A stretch of DNA of 64,000 nucleotides from positions 1 through 64,000 of the forward strand of contig NZ_BMHM01000007.1 of the NCBI RefSeq assembly GCF_014640815.1. Reading direction: 5' to 3'. Source of the DNA: Vreelandella lutescens (lineage in GTDB: Bacteria > Pseudomonadota > Gammaproteobacteria > Pseudomonadales > Halomonadaceae). A program made the translations under genes and the position numbers. Under the pieces are notes generated by a model. The model was not told the origin of the DNA and ran no database searches. It saw nothing but the letters and a program-made list of their open reading frames with translations. Positions 37,048 through 45,943 of this stretch are shown here, in pieces (the first letter of the stretch is position 1; each line of letters starts with the position of its first letter).

Positions 37048-39573
37048 TTAACCTCCTATCACGCGGGGCAACACAGCGAGCGAGCCCACCAGGATCCAGA
37101 AGACCACGGCGTTGTAGCGCCACAGCTGTACCACCACAGCAGGTTCGAACGGCGCATGGGCGCCCACGTAGCCATAGCGCACCCGCAGCGCCTGCATGAC
37201 CGTCAGTACGACCGCAAGCCCGCCGTGGAACAGGGCATAAATCAGACCCAACAGCAGCACGGCATCGTGGGTGGTCTCGGTGGGGGCCAAATCGGCGGCC
37301 AGCATCACCCAGGTGGTCAGGGCGACCTGCACGGCCCCCAGCGTACCGGCTAGATAAAAGCCGCTGGCAAGCCCGGCATCCTGCTGGCGGCGCAGCCCAC
37401 GGATCAGCTTAACCATCACCATATAGCCTGCCGTGATGGCCAAGCCTGCGGCCACAAGGCCCGACAGCGAGAGCGGCGACACGTCAGGCATGCTCCACTC
37501 CGGGGAGACGGTCCACAGGTAGAACCAGCCGAACAGGTAAGAAAGAAAGAACGAGCCGTTGGCAATCAAAAAAGTGCCCATGGCCCACACACCCGGGCCA
37601 TCCATGGTGCGAGAGTGCAGCGGCGGGTCACCGGGCGACACATTGGCATCCGGCGCGGCCTTAGGGTGCGCGCCGTTCTCCCAGGACCAGCGCAGCAGGA
37701 ACACCCCGGCAATCAGCACGAAGACACCGGCCAGCGCATAGACCCGCACCAGCAGGCTGATACACACCACCGCCAGCGCCATGGCAGCAAACAGAGGCCA
37801 CCAGGAGTTACCCGGCAGGTGAATGATTTCACGCACCTTGCCGGAGATAGGGTCGGTGCCCCACATCTCACGCCGCCCGTGGGTGGCGACCGCCAGCGAG
37901 TGCTTCCCTTCCGCCATGGTGACAGGTAGGTTCGGGTCATCCCACAAGGGGTGACGGGTTTCGATCTTGGGCAGGCTGACGAAGTTGTAAGCACTGGGTG
38001 GCATGGTGTTGGCCCACTCCAGCGTATCGGCGTTCCAGGGGTTCTGCTTGGCGGGTTTGCCAAAGCGGAAATGTAACGCAATATCCAGCAGCACCATGGC
38101 AATACCTGCAGACATGACAAAACTGCTGACCGACGAAAGCAGGTTATAGATATCCCAGCCCATGCCGGTGTCGTAGGTGTAGACGCGGCGCGGCATCCCC
38201 AGAAGCCCGGTCCAGTGCATGATCAAGAAGGTGCCGTTGAAGCCCAAAAATGTCAGCCAAAAACCCCAGCGGCCCAAATTCTCAGAGGGCATGCGTCCGG
38301 AAAACAGCGGCAGCCAATAGTAGAGCCCGGCAATCAGCGGGAAGAACATGCCCCCCACCAGCACGTAGTGCATGTGCGCCACCACGAAGTGGGTATCGTG
38401 AACCTGCCAGTTGAACGGCACCAGCGCCAGCATGACGCCGGTTAAACCACCGCAGACAAAGATGATCAGAAAGCCCAGCACCCACAACATGGGCAGCTTC
38501 ATTTTAGGCTTGCCCAGCCATAGCGTGGCCAGCCACACGAACACCTGAATGGCCGTGGGCACCGCCACCAGCATACTGGCCGCCGAGAAGAAGGCCTGCG
38601 CCAGCTGGGGAATGCCCACCGTGAACATGTGGTGAACCCACAGGCCGAAGCTGATGAACCCCGTGACAATAATGGCAAAGACTACCCAGCCATAGCCCAC
38701 GATGGGCCTTCCGGCAAAGACAGGAATCAGCGTCGAGATGATCCCCGCCGCAGGCAGGAAAATGATGTAGACCTCAGGGTGCCCGAACAGCCAGAACAAA
38801 TGCTGCCATAGGATCGGGTCACCTCCGCCAGCGACTTCAAAAAACGGCATGCCGACGGCGCGCTCCAGCTCCAGCATGACACTGGCCAGAATCAGCGGCG
38901 GGAAGCCCACCACGATCATCAGCGCCATGGCGAGGATGTACCAAGCAAACAGCGGCATTTTATGCAGCGCCATGCCCTGTGTACGTGTGCGCAAGATAGA
39001 GACGACGATTTCCACCCCGGCAGAAAGTGCCGAGATTTCCACGAAAGTAATACCCAACAGCCAGAAATCAGGGCCAAGGTCAGGGGAGAACTCACTGCTA
39101 CTGAGCGGCGTATACATGAACCAGCCACTGGAAGGAGCCATTTCCAGAATAAGGCTGGAGGTCAGAATGATGCCGCCAAACAGGTAACACCAGTAGCCCA
39201 GCGAGGTGAGCCGGGGGCACACTAGGTCCCGTGCGCCGATCATCTTGGGGATCATGTAGATCGCCAACCCCTCCAGCATGGGAATGGCGAACAGGAACAT
39301 CATGACCGTGCCATGCATGGTCGTGACCTGATTGTAGATATCCGGCGACATGAAGTCCTGATCGGGCATGGCCAGCTGGGTACGCACCAGCATGGCCAGG
39401 ATGCCGCCGATCAGGAAAAACACCATCCCGGTGATCATGAAGCGCAGGCCCAGCGTCGTATGGTTGACGATAGTCAGTGCCTTCCACCCTTTGGGATTAC
39501 CCCAAATATCGTGCAGGTCTTCATGCAACTGCTGCGGGTCCTGCTCAATGGCTTTTTGGCTAACGCTACTCAT
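37048..39573 (-). CDS. Cytochrome c oxidase subunit I-III fusion
   Basis: Fused catalytic subunit of 841 residues. Residues about 1-540 are subunit I: heme/copper ligand regions include MHGTVMMFLFAIP, GHPEVYIIFLP (the Glu of A1-type oxidases and a CuB His), LWVHHMFTVG and DTHFVVAHMHYVLVGG. From about residue 600 the protein continues with subunit III-like helices (NGSFFLSYLFGWFYLW and DAVLLLGLIYALFHGG). I start at the ATG at 39573 because it overlaps the stop of the subunit II gene as ATGA; an in-frame upstream start would add seven residues. No heme A synthase or CtaG gene is in the window. Confidence 0.94.
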   Translation of the reverse strand: MSSVSQKAIEQDPQQLHEDLHDIWGNPKGWKALTIVNHTTLGLRFMITGMVFFLIGGILAMLVRTQLAMPDQDFMSPDIYNQVTTMHGTVMMFLFAIPMLEGLAIYMIPKMIGARDLVCPRLTSLGYWCYLFGGIILTSSLILEMAPSSGWFMYTPLSSSEFSPDLGPDFWLLGITFVEISALSAGVEIVVSILRTRTQGMALHKMPLFAWYILAMALMIVVGFPPLILASVMLELERAVGMPFFEVAGGGDPILWQHLFWLFGHPEVYIIFLPAAGIISTLIPVFAGRPIVGYGWVVFAIIVTGFISFGLWVHHMFTVGIPQLAQAFFSAASMLVAVPTAIQVFVWLATLWLGKPKMKLPMLWVLGFLIIFVCGGLTGVMLALVPFNWQVHDTHFVVAHMHYVLVGGMFFPLIAGLYYWLPLFSGRMPSENLGRWGFWLTFLGFNGTFLIMHWTGLLGMPRRVYTYDTGMGWDIYNLLSSVSSFVMSAGIAMVLLDIALHFRFGKPAKQNPWNADTLEWANTMPPSAYNFVSLPKIETRHPLWDDPNLPVTMAEGKHSLAVATHGRREMWGTDPISGKVREIIHLPGNSWWPLFAAMALAVVCISLLVRVYALAGVFVLIAGVFLLRWSWENGAHPKAAPDANVSPGDPPLHSRTMDGPGVWAMGTFLIANGSFFLSYLFGWFYLWTVSPEWSMPDVSPLSLSGLVAAGLAITAGYMVMVKLIRGLRRQQDAGLASGFYLAGTLGAVQVALTTWVMLAADLAPTETTHDAVLLLGLIYALFHGGLAVVLTVMQALRVRYGYVGAHAPFEPAVVVQLWRYNAVVFWILVGSLAVLPRVIGG

Positions 39574-40631
39574 GGGTTCAAGGTCTCCAACCAAGCACCC
39601 AGGCTGTCCAGGGTGTCCGTGTCGATATCAGCGTGGGACGGCATCAGGTTACCGGGCTTCAACGTCTGATGATGGTGCAGCCATTGGCTGATGGCGCCAT
39701 CGTCCATGGCCATCACGCCAGCGCCCAGCGTTGCTCGGCTGCCCACGTCGGAAAGGTCGGGCCCCAGCGTGCCATCACTGACCCCGGCCACCGAATGGCA
39801 GCTGGCACAGTGGGTCATGAACGCGCTGCGCGCCTCGTCATCGGTAGCATTGGCCGTCGCCATTGTTGCCAGAGCGTCTCGCTGCCGCTCGGCCAGCCAG
39901 GCGTCATACTCTTCCCGGGGCAAGGCTTCGACGAATAGATGCATATGGGCATGCGCCACGCCACACAGCTCGGCGCACTGGGCACCAAAGACGGCGGGAA
40001 TGTCTGCCTGCAGACGAATGCGGTTTTCCCGGCCGGGAATCATGTCAACCTTGCCACCCAGGCGCGGAATCCAGAACCCATGGATGACATCGGCGCTGGT
40101 GACGTGGAAATCCACTGGCTCGCCGACCGGCATCACCAGATGGTTGGCGGTGACTACCTCGCCGCCTTCGGCATTGGGATAGCGCACTTCGAACCACCAC
40201 TGATGGCCGATGACTTCGATCACCTCGCCGGGTTCGCCAATGGCCAGCATGCGCTGACCGGCAGGCACACCAAAGGCGAGCAGCGCCACGATGCTGACCA
40301 CGGGCAGCAGGATACCGCCCCCCAGAATCCAGTGGCGAGCCACCCGCCGCTCCTGAGAAGGCGTGCGGGTGACGTCCCTGGGCCTGAAGGCAAACAGCCA
40401 AAGCCCCGTGAGCACCGTCAGCACCACGGCACTGAAGGTCAACATGATCCACCAAATCAAGGCAACATCTCGTGCAGCTTGCCCAGCGGGGTCTAGAATG
40501 GACTTATCGCCCGCACAGCCGGCGGTCAACAAGGCCAGCCCCAGCACCGCCAAAACGGCTATTCGGTTGACCCGCCGACCCGTTGCGCGTTGAATGTTGG
40601 GCGAGGCTATATTGCTGTTACGTTCCCTCAT
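39570..40631 (-). CDS. Cytochrome c oxidase subunit II with fused cytochrome c domain (caa3 type)
   Basis: Membrane-anchored electron-entry subunit of 353 residues. A lipoprotein-like N-terminus (VLGLALLTAGC) and two membrane helices precede the CuA domain, whose ligands lie in QCAELCGVAHAHMH (Cys-x-Glu-x-Cys, His, Met). A C-terminal class I cytochrome c domain has the heme-binding HCASCHSV and an axial Met in GNLMPSH. This makes the complex caa3 type. The ATG at 40631 is chosen because the lipoprotein signal follows naturally; the frame stays open to 40697. It is the first gene of the minus-strand operon II, I-III, small membrane protein, copper ATPase. Confidence 0.93.
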   Translation of the reverse strand: MRERNSNIASPNIQRATGRRVNRIAVLAVLGLALLTAGCAGDKSILDPAGQAARDVALIWWIMLTFSAVVLTVLTGLWLFAFRPRDVTRTPSQERRVARHWILGGGILLPVVSIVALLAFGVPAGQRMLAIGEPGEVIEVIGHQWWFEVRYPNAEGGEVVTANHLVMPVGEPVDFHVTSADVIHGFWIPRLGGKVDMIPGRENRIRLQADIPAVFGAQCAELCGVAHAHMHLFVEALPREEYDAWLAERQRDALATMATANATDDEARSAFMTHCASCHSVAGVSDGTLGPDLSDVGSRATLGAGVMAMDDGAISQWLHHHQTLKPGNLMPSHADIDTDTLDSLGAWLETLNP

Positions 40632-40668
40632 CTGCTGTTTCCCTTTAGTCTGCCCACAGGAAGTGACC

Positions 40669-41127
40669 ATGGCGCCAACTCCCCAACGTTCGATCAAAAG
40701 CCGAGCCTCTTTGGCTGGCCACCCGCTGCACCCCGTGATGATTCACTTCCCTGTTGCTGCCCTGATGGCCCTGGTAGCAAGCGACTTTGCCTACTGGTAT
40801 ACCGAGGACCCCTTCTGGATACGCAGCGGCCTGTGGCTGGCGGGCGTCGGCGCCTTTGGCGGCTGGATCGCCTCGATAGCCGGCATCATCGATCTGGTGA
40901 CGGTGTCGCGCATACGACGCCTGATTACCGGTTGGAGCCACGCCATCGTGGCGGTGGTGATGCTTTCGCTGGCGTCGTTCAACTGGCTGCTGCGCTTCAA
41001 CGAACCCGAAGCAATCCTGCCCTGGGGGTTGGCGGTATCGCTGCTTACGGGGGGGTTGATTGCGCTGGCCGGCTGGCTGGGCGGCCAACTGGTTTACGAG
41101 CACGCCGTGGGCGTGGATGTCGACTAA
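40669..41127 (+). CDS. DUF2231 membrane protein
   Basis: Inner-membrane protein of 152 residues with four predicted helices. The N-terminal SLAGHPLHPVMIHFPVA is the hallmark of DUF2231, whose conserved His residues have been suggested to bind heme. AGGAAG precedes the ATG at 40669. It is divergent from the oxidase operon with only 37 bases between starts, so the two promoters must overlap. A redox-related role is inferred from this context. Confidence 0.87.
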   Translation: MAPTPQRSIKSRASLAGHPLHPVMIHFPVAALMALVASDFAYWYTEDPFWIRSGLWLAGVGAFGGWIASIAGIIDLVTVSRIRRLITGWSHAIVAVVMLSLASFNWLLRFNEPEAILPWGLAVSLLTGGLIALAGWLGGQLVYEHAVGVDVD

Positions 41128-41148
41128 CCACCTGCGCATGGGCATCGG

Positions 41149-41574
41149 CTAACTCCAATCAAGTGGTTTGGCCAGCACGAAGCCCAGCACGGCCAGAATA
41201 CCCGCCACTGCCAGCAGCAACGCCAGCAGGTTGGCGGGTTTCACACCGCGATAGATGCCCATTTCCAGACGCAGAATCAGCCAGCCAAAACAGCCGTGAG
41301 CGGCCACCATAGCCACCACCGCGGCCAGCTTGAAGATCAGCCAGCCACCCATTAGCCCGTGGAGCAGAAACAGTAGCGTGCCCGACGCAATGGCCAGTAG
41401 CGCGGCAGGGGTGGCAACGGAGTTGTAGAAGTAGCGCGGCATGGGCGGTGAACCCTGCGCAAAACCAGCGTCCTTGCGCAGCTGAAGGGCGTGACTCAGC
41501 AGCGCAGGTAAGTAAAGCAGCGAACCGCACCAGATAACCAGTGCGGCAATATGAAGCAATTTTAGCCAGGGCAT
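41149..41574 (-). CDS. CopD/HemJ-like small membrane protein
   Basis: 141-residue membrane protein with four predicted helices. The N-terminal KLLHIAALVIWCGSLLYLPALL with a conserved His, and later VAAHGCFGW, resemble CopD-family and HemJ-like proteins. AAGGAAG lies five bases before the ATG at 41574. It converges on the DUF2231 gene with 21 bases between. Copper or heme handling for the nearby oxidase is a reasonable guess, not shown by the sequence. Confidence 0.75.
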   Translation of the reverse strand: MPWLKLLHIAALVIWCGSLLYLPALLSHALQLRKDAGFAQGSPPMPRYFYNSVATPAALLAIASGTLLFLLHGLMGGWLIFKLAAVVAMVAAHGCFGWLILRLEMGIYRGVKPANLLALLLAVAGILAVLGFVLAKPLDWS

Positions 41575-41656
41575 TGCGGCTTCCTTGCGTTGCATTGGGC
41601 AGGGGGAGAAATAACTCCGTTAACCTTAGACAACACTGGCCACTCTGGCTAGGCGT

Positions 41657-42520
41657 TTAGCTAACGATAATCTCGTAACCCGTGAATTTACGAAGATTTA
41701 TCACGCCGGTATCCAGTATCAAGTACTGCCCTTTCACGCCCTGCAAGATACCCTCTACCTGTGGTTGCTTATCAAAATTGTGCGACACCACTTTGCGTGG
41801 AAACGTCTCTACTGGGTAGTGGAAGTGGTGAGGCGTTTCATCCAGTTCACGAATGGCATCCTCACCGTGCACCTGGCGCAGCTGCGCCAGCCCATCGGCC
41901 AGTGCGCTCAATAGACGGTCGCGCTCAGCACAGAGGTCCAGTGTGGCCACATCGCCTTTCAGCATGGCCCGCCAGTTGGTGCGGTCGGCGACCTGCTCCT
42001 TGAACAACATTTCGACCATGCCTGACTGCTGCCGCGTATTGACCTCCAGAATGGGCAACGCCTGAATAGCGCCCTGGTCCAACCAGCGGGTAGGCATCTG
42101 CGTTTTGCGGGTGATGCCCACCTTCAGCCCCGAAGAGTTGGCAAGATAGACGATATGGGGCTGAAAACAGTGGGTTTCTCCCCACTCTGGCTCGCGGCAG
42201 GTGCCTTGGTAGTAGTGGCACGTCTCAGGCTTCATGATGCAGGTATCGCACTGAGCCAAGCGCTTAAAACACGGGTAGCAATAGCCTTGCGCAAAGCTCT
42301 TTTTGGTTGCCCGCCCACAGTGTGTGCAGGCAATGGCACCGCTCCATAAGAGGCGCATCGGTGAGCCAATACGTGCATTCAGCTCCACCCGATGCTCGCC
42401 GGCGCGCAGATGGTAAACCACCTGACCCTCTTGGCGGCTGGGCAGCGCTGTCGCCATTTTTTGCAGACAACCTTTCACCGGGGTTAACGTTGGCGAAAAC
42501 AAATCAGTCACGCGTCGCAT
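41657..42520 (-). CDS. DUF2797 zinc-ribbon protein
   Basis: 287-residue cytoplasmic protein recognised as DUF2797. Cysteine pairs ACTHCGRA and GYCYPCF, then CDTCIMKPETCHY and TCREPEWGETHCF, probably bind metal. LKVGITRKTQMPTRWLDQGA resembles a GIY-YIG-like segment. The function is unknown. The ATG at 42520 overlaps the end of the YeaC gene by 17 bases; the ribosome site is weak, and an upstream in-frame start at 42577 is possible. Co-transcription with yeaC is likely. Confidence 0.84.
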   Translation of the reverse strand: MRRVTDLFSPTLTPVKGCLQKMATALPSRQEGQVVYHLRAGEHRVELNARIGSPMRLLWSGAIACTHCGRATKKSFAQGYCYPCFKRLAQCDTCIMKPETCHYYQGTCREPEWGETHCFQPHIVYLANSSGLKVGITRKTQMPTRWLDQGAIQALPILEVNTRQQSGMVEMLFKEQVADRTNWRAMLKGDVATLDLCAERDRLLSALADGLAQLRQVHGEDAIRELDETPHHFHYPVETFPRKVVSHNFDKQPQVEGILQGVKGQYLILDTGVINLRKFTGYEIIVS

Positions 42521-42788
42521 CCCGGGCCAGGCCCGCCATTTCAGGGCTAACGCCAGCTCCCGTTGCACCGGCCCCACAGGTGCGCCGCTCTAAATATCCG
42601 ACGCGGCTCTCTTCAGGCACATTGTTCTCGGCTTCATAGCGCATGACCGCTTCTAAGCACAGCTCGGTTTGCTCCGGCGTTAGGCGTCGGCCATCGGGCC
42701 ATTTACGCAGCGAGACTGCCTGCTTCAGGCTTTCGTAAATGGCAGGCGTCATCTGATTGATCATTTTATCGAAGGTCATATCGCTCAC
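42504..42788 (-). CDS. YeaC-like DUF1315 protein
   Basis: Small protein of 94 residues, with TPAIYESLKQAVSLRKWPDGRRLTPEQTELCLEAVMRYE matching YeaC/DUF1315. Function unknown. GAGAGG lies eight bases before the GTG at 42788, the best start; an ATG at 42779 and a GTG at 42797 are in frame. It overlaps the DUF2797 gene. Confidence 0.82.
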   Translation of the reverse strand: MSDMTFDKMINQMTPAIYESLKQAVSLRKWPDGRRLTPEQTELCLEAVMRYEAENNVPEESRVGYLERRTCGAGATGAGVSPEMAGLARDATRD

Positions 42789-42829
42789 GGTTAGCACCTC
42801 TCACGTTGGCTGCTTTTCAATTAGTGGCA

Positions 42830-43681
42830 TTAGGCTTTGCGGCGTTTGGAAGAATAATACCAGCCTGTGGCAAGCCCCACGAGCAGCCCGCCCAAGTGGG
42901 CTTCGTTAGCAACATTGCCAAATCCGACCGTGCCAGCAATATCGGTCATGGTGAAGACCATCCACCCCAGCATAAAAATCACCAGCATTTGTGGCACAAA
43001 GAAGCCGCTCTGCGGGGCGCGACGCGACATCAGCCACACGTGCGCTAACAGCGCATACACTACGCCAGACATACCACCAAATAGCACCGTGCCAGTAACA
43101 TATTGAGCAACGTTCGCGCCAATACCGGCCACCAAAAGTAGCAGCAGCATCATTTTACTGCCTTGACGCAGCTCGATTTGCTGCCCGAAGTACCACACCC
43201 ACATCAGGTTGAAGATCAGGTGCATCCAACCGAAATGTAGAAATGCAGGCGATAACAGCCGCCACACCTGCCCTCCCATCACGGTGTCTGCCAGCGAGCC
43301 ATACACCAACTGGCCGCCAGCAATCCCCACCGGCACGATGGTCAGTGCCACGATTAACAGATCACCAAAAACACCGGTTAACGCAAACACACCCACACTA
43401 ATCACTATCATGAGCGCCGTCACTGGCACTCGGCGTAGGTTGGCAGCAAGGCTGTGGCTTGCGCGAGGCCGTTGGGGCCTAGCTTCATCGAGAATCAATG
43501 GCTCACCGCGCTCCCAGCGGCCAACCAAAGCACGTAATTCGTCATGCTGACGAGGGTCGGCCACCCAGAGCAGCTGGCCGTCCGTTTCGTCAGTGATCCG
43601 GTGGCCAATGCGGTAGTGCCATAATGCTTTGCGCAGTGACTGCGTATCTGCGCCCGTGGGCAAGAGCATGACTGGATGCAT
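42830..43681 (-). CDS. Rhomboid family intramembrane serine protease (GlpG-like)
   Basis: Inner-membrane protease of 283 residues. A soluble N-terminal domain of about 80 residues precedes six predicted helices. The catalytic pair is Ser205 in FGGMSGVVYA and His262 in NEAHLGGLLVG, and the oxyanion residues HLIFNLMW (His154, Asn158) are in place. This fits the GlpG family in length and order. GGGAG lies six bases before the ATG. The substrate is unknown. Confidence 0.93.
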   Translation of the reverse strand: MHPVMLLPTGADTQSLRKALWHYRIGHRITDETDGQLLWVADPRQHDELRALVGRWERGEPLILDEARPQRPRASHSLAANLRRVPVTALMIVISVGVFALTGVFGDLLIVALTIVPVGIAGGQLVYGSLADTVMGGQVWRLLSPAFLHFGWMHLIFNLMWVWYFGQQIELRQGSKMMLLLLLVAGIGANVAQYVTGTVLFGGMSGVVYALLAHVWLMSRRAPQSGFFVPQMLVIFMLGWMVFTMTDIAGTVGFGNVANEAHLGGLLVGLATGWYYSSKRRKA

Positions 43682-43771
43682 GGCATCTCCCTTTTATCCA
43701 AGTTTGGGTGCGCCACGTTATATCGCACCACGTGGTAGTGCGCGTAAGCGCCGTTTTGCCAACGGATAAAC

Positions 43772-43802
43772 AAAAAAATCCGGCGGAGGGGGCCGCCGGA
43801 TA
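43772..43802 (-). terminator. Intrinsic terminator after the metallophosphoesterase gene, or 3' end of a small RNA
   Basis: On the minus strand ATCCGGCGG and CCGCCGGAT form a strong stem followed by seven T. It lies about 110 bases past the minus-strand metallophosphoesterase gene. The 12 bases GATCCCTTGCTT directly before the stem also precede the terminator at 48050, suggesting an independent RNA. Confidence 0.85.
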
Positions 43803-43880
43803 AAAGCAAGGGATCATTCAAGGGAACACTTACTCTGATAGCCGGCAACAGGGTTAGTTCAGCAGTTTTGCAAAAATTAT
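43772..43880 (-). ncRNA. Candidate small RNA, copy 1 of a two-member family
   Basis: The minus-strand segment contains GTTG-x-CGGCTAT (43838-43850 on the plus strand reads ATAGCCGGCAACA), then two CCCTTG motifs, GATCCCTTGCTT (43804-43815) and a terminator. The order matches the locus at 48050. The 5' end is not defined; I set it by analogy. It may instead be the 3' UTR of the upstream gene. Confidence 0.3.
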
Positions 43881-43910
43881 GTAACCATATGTAATTTTAT
43901 CGAAACGCAT

Positions 43911-44897
43911 TTAGTCAAAGTCAATTTCCCACGGCTTTGGAAGCGCGCGCTCCTCTTTAGGTACTTGAATCCAGACGAAATGATCGGCGTTAAGCTGAGC
44001 CTCTCCACTCCAACGGTAAGCCACTAAGCGGCCAAACTTAACGGCGCTATAATCCAAACAAGCAATATTAACGGCGGGCAGGGCAGGAATTCCTTCGCAC
44101 CAGTAGTGGCCAATAAATAGCGGTGGCTGCTCCGGGCCGTAATAACTAAGCCGCTGACGCTCAACGTCCGTGAGTGGGCGCGTTTCTAAATCACCGGGTA
44201 GGTTATCCGGCTGAAAGACAACATCGCCCCACTGTTGCGGGTTCGCTGACCAAAAATGGGCACGAAAGCTTTGCCGCGTAAAGCCATCTCCAGAGTGAAT
44301 GGCCACACCTTTCGGTAACGGGATGTGGGGGCCCCGAGTGAGTCGATCAAGGATTCGATAGGCTTCGGAGGTGGGATCGGTGGATTCCACCAAAAACTGA
44401 TTATCCATCTGCGCAGTTGGCGCACGCTGTTTGAGCTGTCCTATCAGCGCATCATCCCAGCAGGCATGTACCACTCGAATGCCGTCCAGCTCTAAAAAGA
44501 GTGGGATAGTCTTAAACCAGGCCAGCGTATCTTCCCACTCGTTGGTATGGTCACGGTACTGATCGAGCGTATCTTGAATAATGCGGTTGTGGCGTGGTGT
44601 ATGTTCTCGCAGCCAGCGCTTTCCACTGCCAGCGGGCGCAGGATGGGTATAGGCCAGCGCATTATACTCGTGGTTACCCATCACAATATGCGCTTCGCCC
44701 GCCTCCACCATACGCCGTGCGATGGTGACGGCTAAGCGAATACGCGGCCCGCGATCAATCAGGTCGCCTAAAAAAATCACTTTGCGTCGCGGGTGGCGAT
44801 AAACACCTCCTCGCTGGTGATAGCCTAATTTTTCCAGCAGCGCGGCTAAAGTAGCGCCGCAGCCATGAATATCACCAATTAAATCATACCCCTCCAT
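43911..44897 (-). CDS. ApaH/PrpE-like metallophosphoesterase
   Basis: Calcineurin-type phosphatase of 328 residues. The metal-binding motifs are in order: LIGDIHGCG (residues 6-14), FLGDLIDRGPR and VMGNHEYNALAY, then a His-rich C-terminal part (FIGHYWCEG). Diadenosine tetraphosphatases and PrpE-like enzymes share this layout, but the substrate is not certain. It follows nadK, with the start one base beyond the nadK stop (TGATATG), so the two genes form an operon. Confidence 0.87.
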   Translation of the reverse strand: MEGYDLIGDIHGCGATLAALLEKLGYHQRGGVYRHPRRKVIFLGDLIDRGPRIRLAVTIARRMVEAGEAHIVMGNHEYNALAYTHPAPAGSGKRWLREHTPRHNRIIQDTLDQYRDHTNEWEDTLAWFKTIPLFLELDGIRVVHACWDDALIGQLKQRAPTAQMDNQFLVESTDPTSEAYRILDRLTRGPHIPLPKGVAIHSGDGFTRQSFRAHFWSANPQQWGDVVFQPDNLPGDLETRPLTDVERQRLSYYGPEQPPLFIGHYWCEGIPALPAVNIACLDYSAVKFGRLVAYRWSGEAQLNADHFVWIQVPKEERALPKPWEIDFD

Positions 44898-44898
44898 A

Positions 44899-45831
44899 TC
44901 AATCCCCTAGCCGATGGCTCCAGCCGAGTTTACTGCGCAGCACATCGTAGAAGTTGTGCCCTATAGGGTGCACAAGCTGAACGCGCTCCGGCTTACGGGT
45001 AATGACGAGCACATCATCTGGTTTAGCGACCGCTCGGGTTTGTCCATCACAACTAATATGAGGGTAGGTCTGGTTGGTTTCGCCGATATGAATACGTATT
45101 TCGCTGGCCGCATCAATCACAATGGGGCGACTAGAGAGCGTATGCGGGAACATGGGCACCAGCGTCACTACATCCAGCTTAGGGTGCATAATCGGCCCAC
45201 CACCAGAGAGCGCATAGGCCGTGGAGCCGGTGGGGGTGGCCACAATTAGCCCATCGCTGCGCTGGCTATAGACAAACTGCCCATCTATAAACAGCTCAAA
45301 CTCAATCATGCGCACCGCTTTACCAGGATGCACAACGACTTCGTTCAGCGCATCGCCACTGCCTACGGCGACCCCATTGCGATAAAGCACTGCATCTAGC
45401 AAAAAGCGCTCTTCAACCTCAAACTCCCCGGCCAATACTTCACCGACCCGGGTCTCTAGTTCATCAGGAGAGATATCGGTCAAAAACCCCAGCCGCCCAC
45501 GGTTAACGCCTAAAATAAGCGTACCGCTGCGGCATAGCGTACGAGCAGCACCTAACAGGCTGCCATCCCCTCCCACCACAATCACCAAATCACACAGTTC
45601 GCCTAGCATTCGGCGACTTGCTTCAGGCAATCCGTGCTGGGGCAGCGCAGTGGCGGTGCGGTCTTCAATGAGGACCTTGTAGTCATGTTCCGTTAAATAA
45701 CGAACCAATCGTTTGAGCGAGTCGACAACTTTGTCGCTGCCTAAGCGGCCAATCAAGCCAATCGTCTTGAAAGGCTTGGCTGGTTGACGAAGGCTGCCGG
45801 AGGTGGAGCCTGGCGATGAATTGTTAGACAT
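44899..45831 (-). CDS. nadK: NAD kinase
   Basis: Phosphorylates NAD+ to NADP+ using ATP; 310 residues. The diagnostic GGDGS (residues 87-91, catalytic Asp89) and the NAD-binding SGGGPIMHPKLD and TPTGSTAYALSGG are present. A disordered N-terminal extension of about 20 residues (Ser/Gly/Asn-rich) precedes FKTIGLIGRLGS. It is followed directly by the metallophosphoesterase gene. Confidence 0.95.
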   Translation of the reverse strand: MSNNSSPGSTSGSLRQPAKPFKTIGLIGRLGSDKVVDSLKRLVRYLTEHDYKVLIEDRTATALPQHGLPEASRRMLGELCDLVIVVGGDGSLLGAARTLCRSGTLILGVNRGRLGFLTDISPDELETRVGEVLAGEFEVEERFLLDAVLYRNGVAVGSGDALNEVVVHPGKAVRMIEFELFIDGQFVYSQRSDGLIVATPTGSTAYALSGGGPIMHPKLDVVTLVPMFPHTLSSRPIVIDAASEIRIHIGETNQTYPHISCDGQTRAVAKPDDVLVITRKPERVQLVHPIGHNFYDVLRSKLGWSHRLGD

Positions 45832-45943
45832 GGGCGACTCTCGCTAGCGTTAGCCCACATTATGGAGAGGAAGGCGGTATCGAGCAAATCACCCGGCGCG
45901 GTAGAGCTGAGCCTAACGCGCCGGTAAAAATCAGCGGCTTAAC

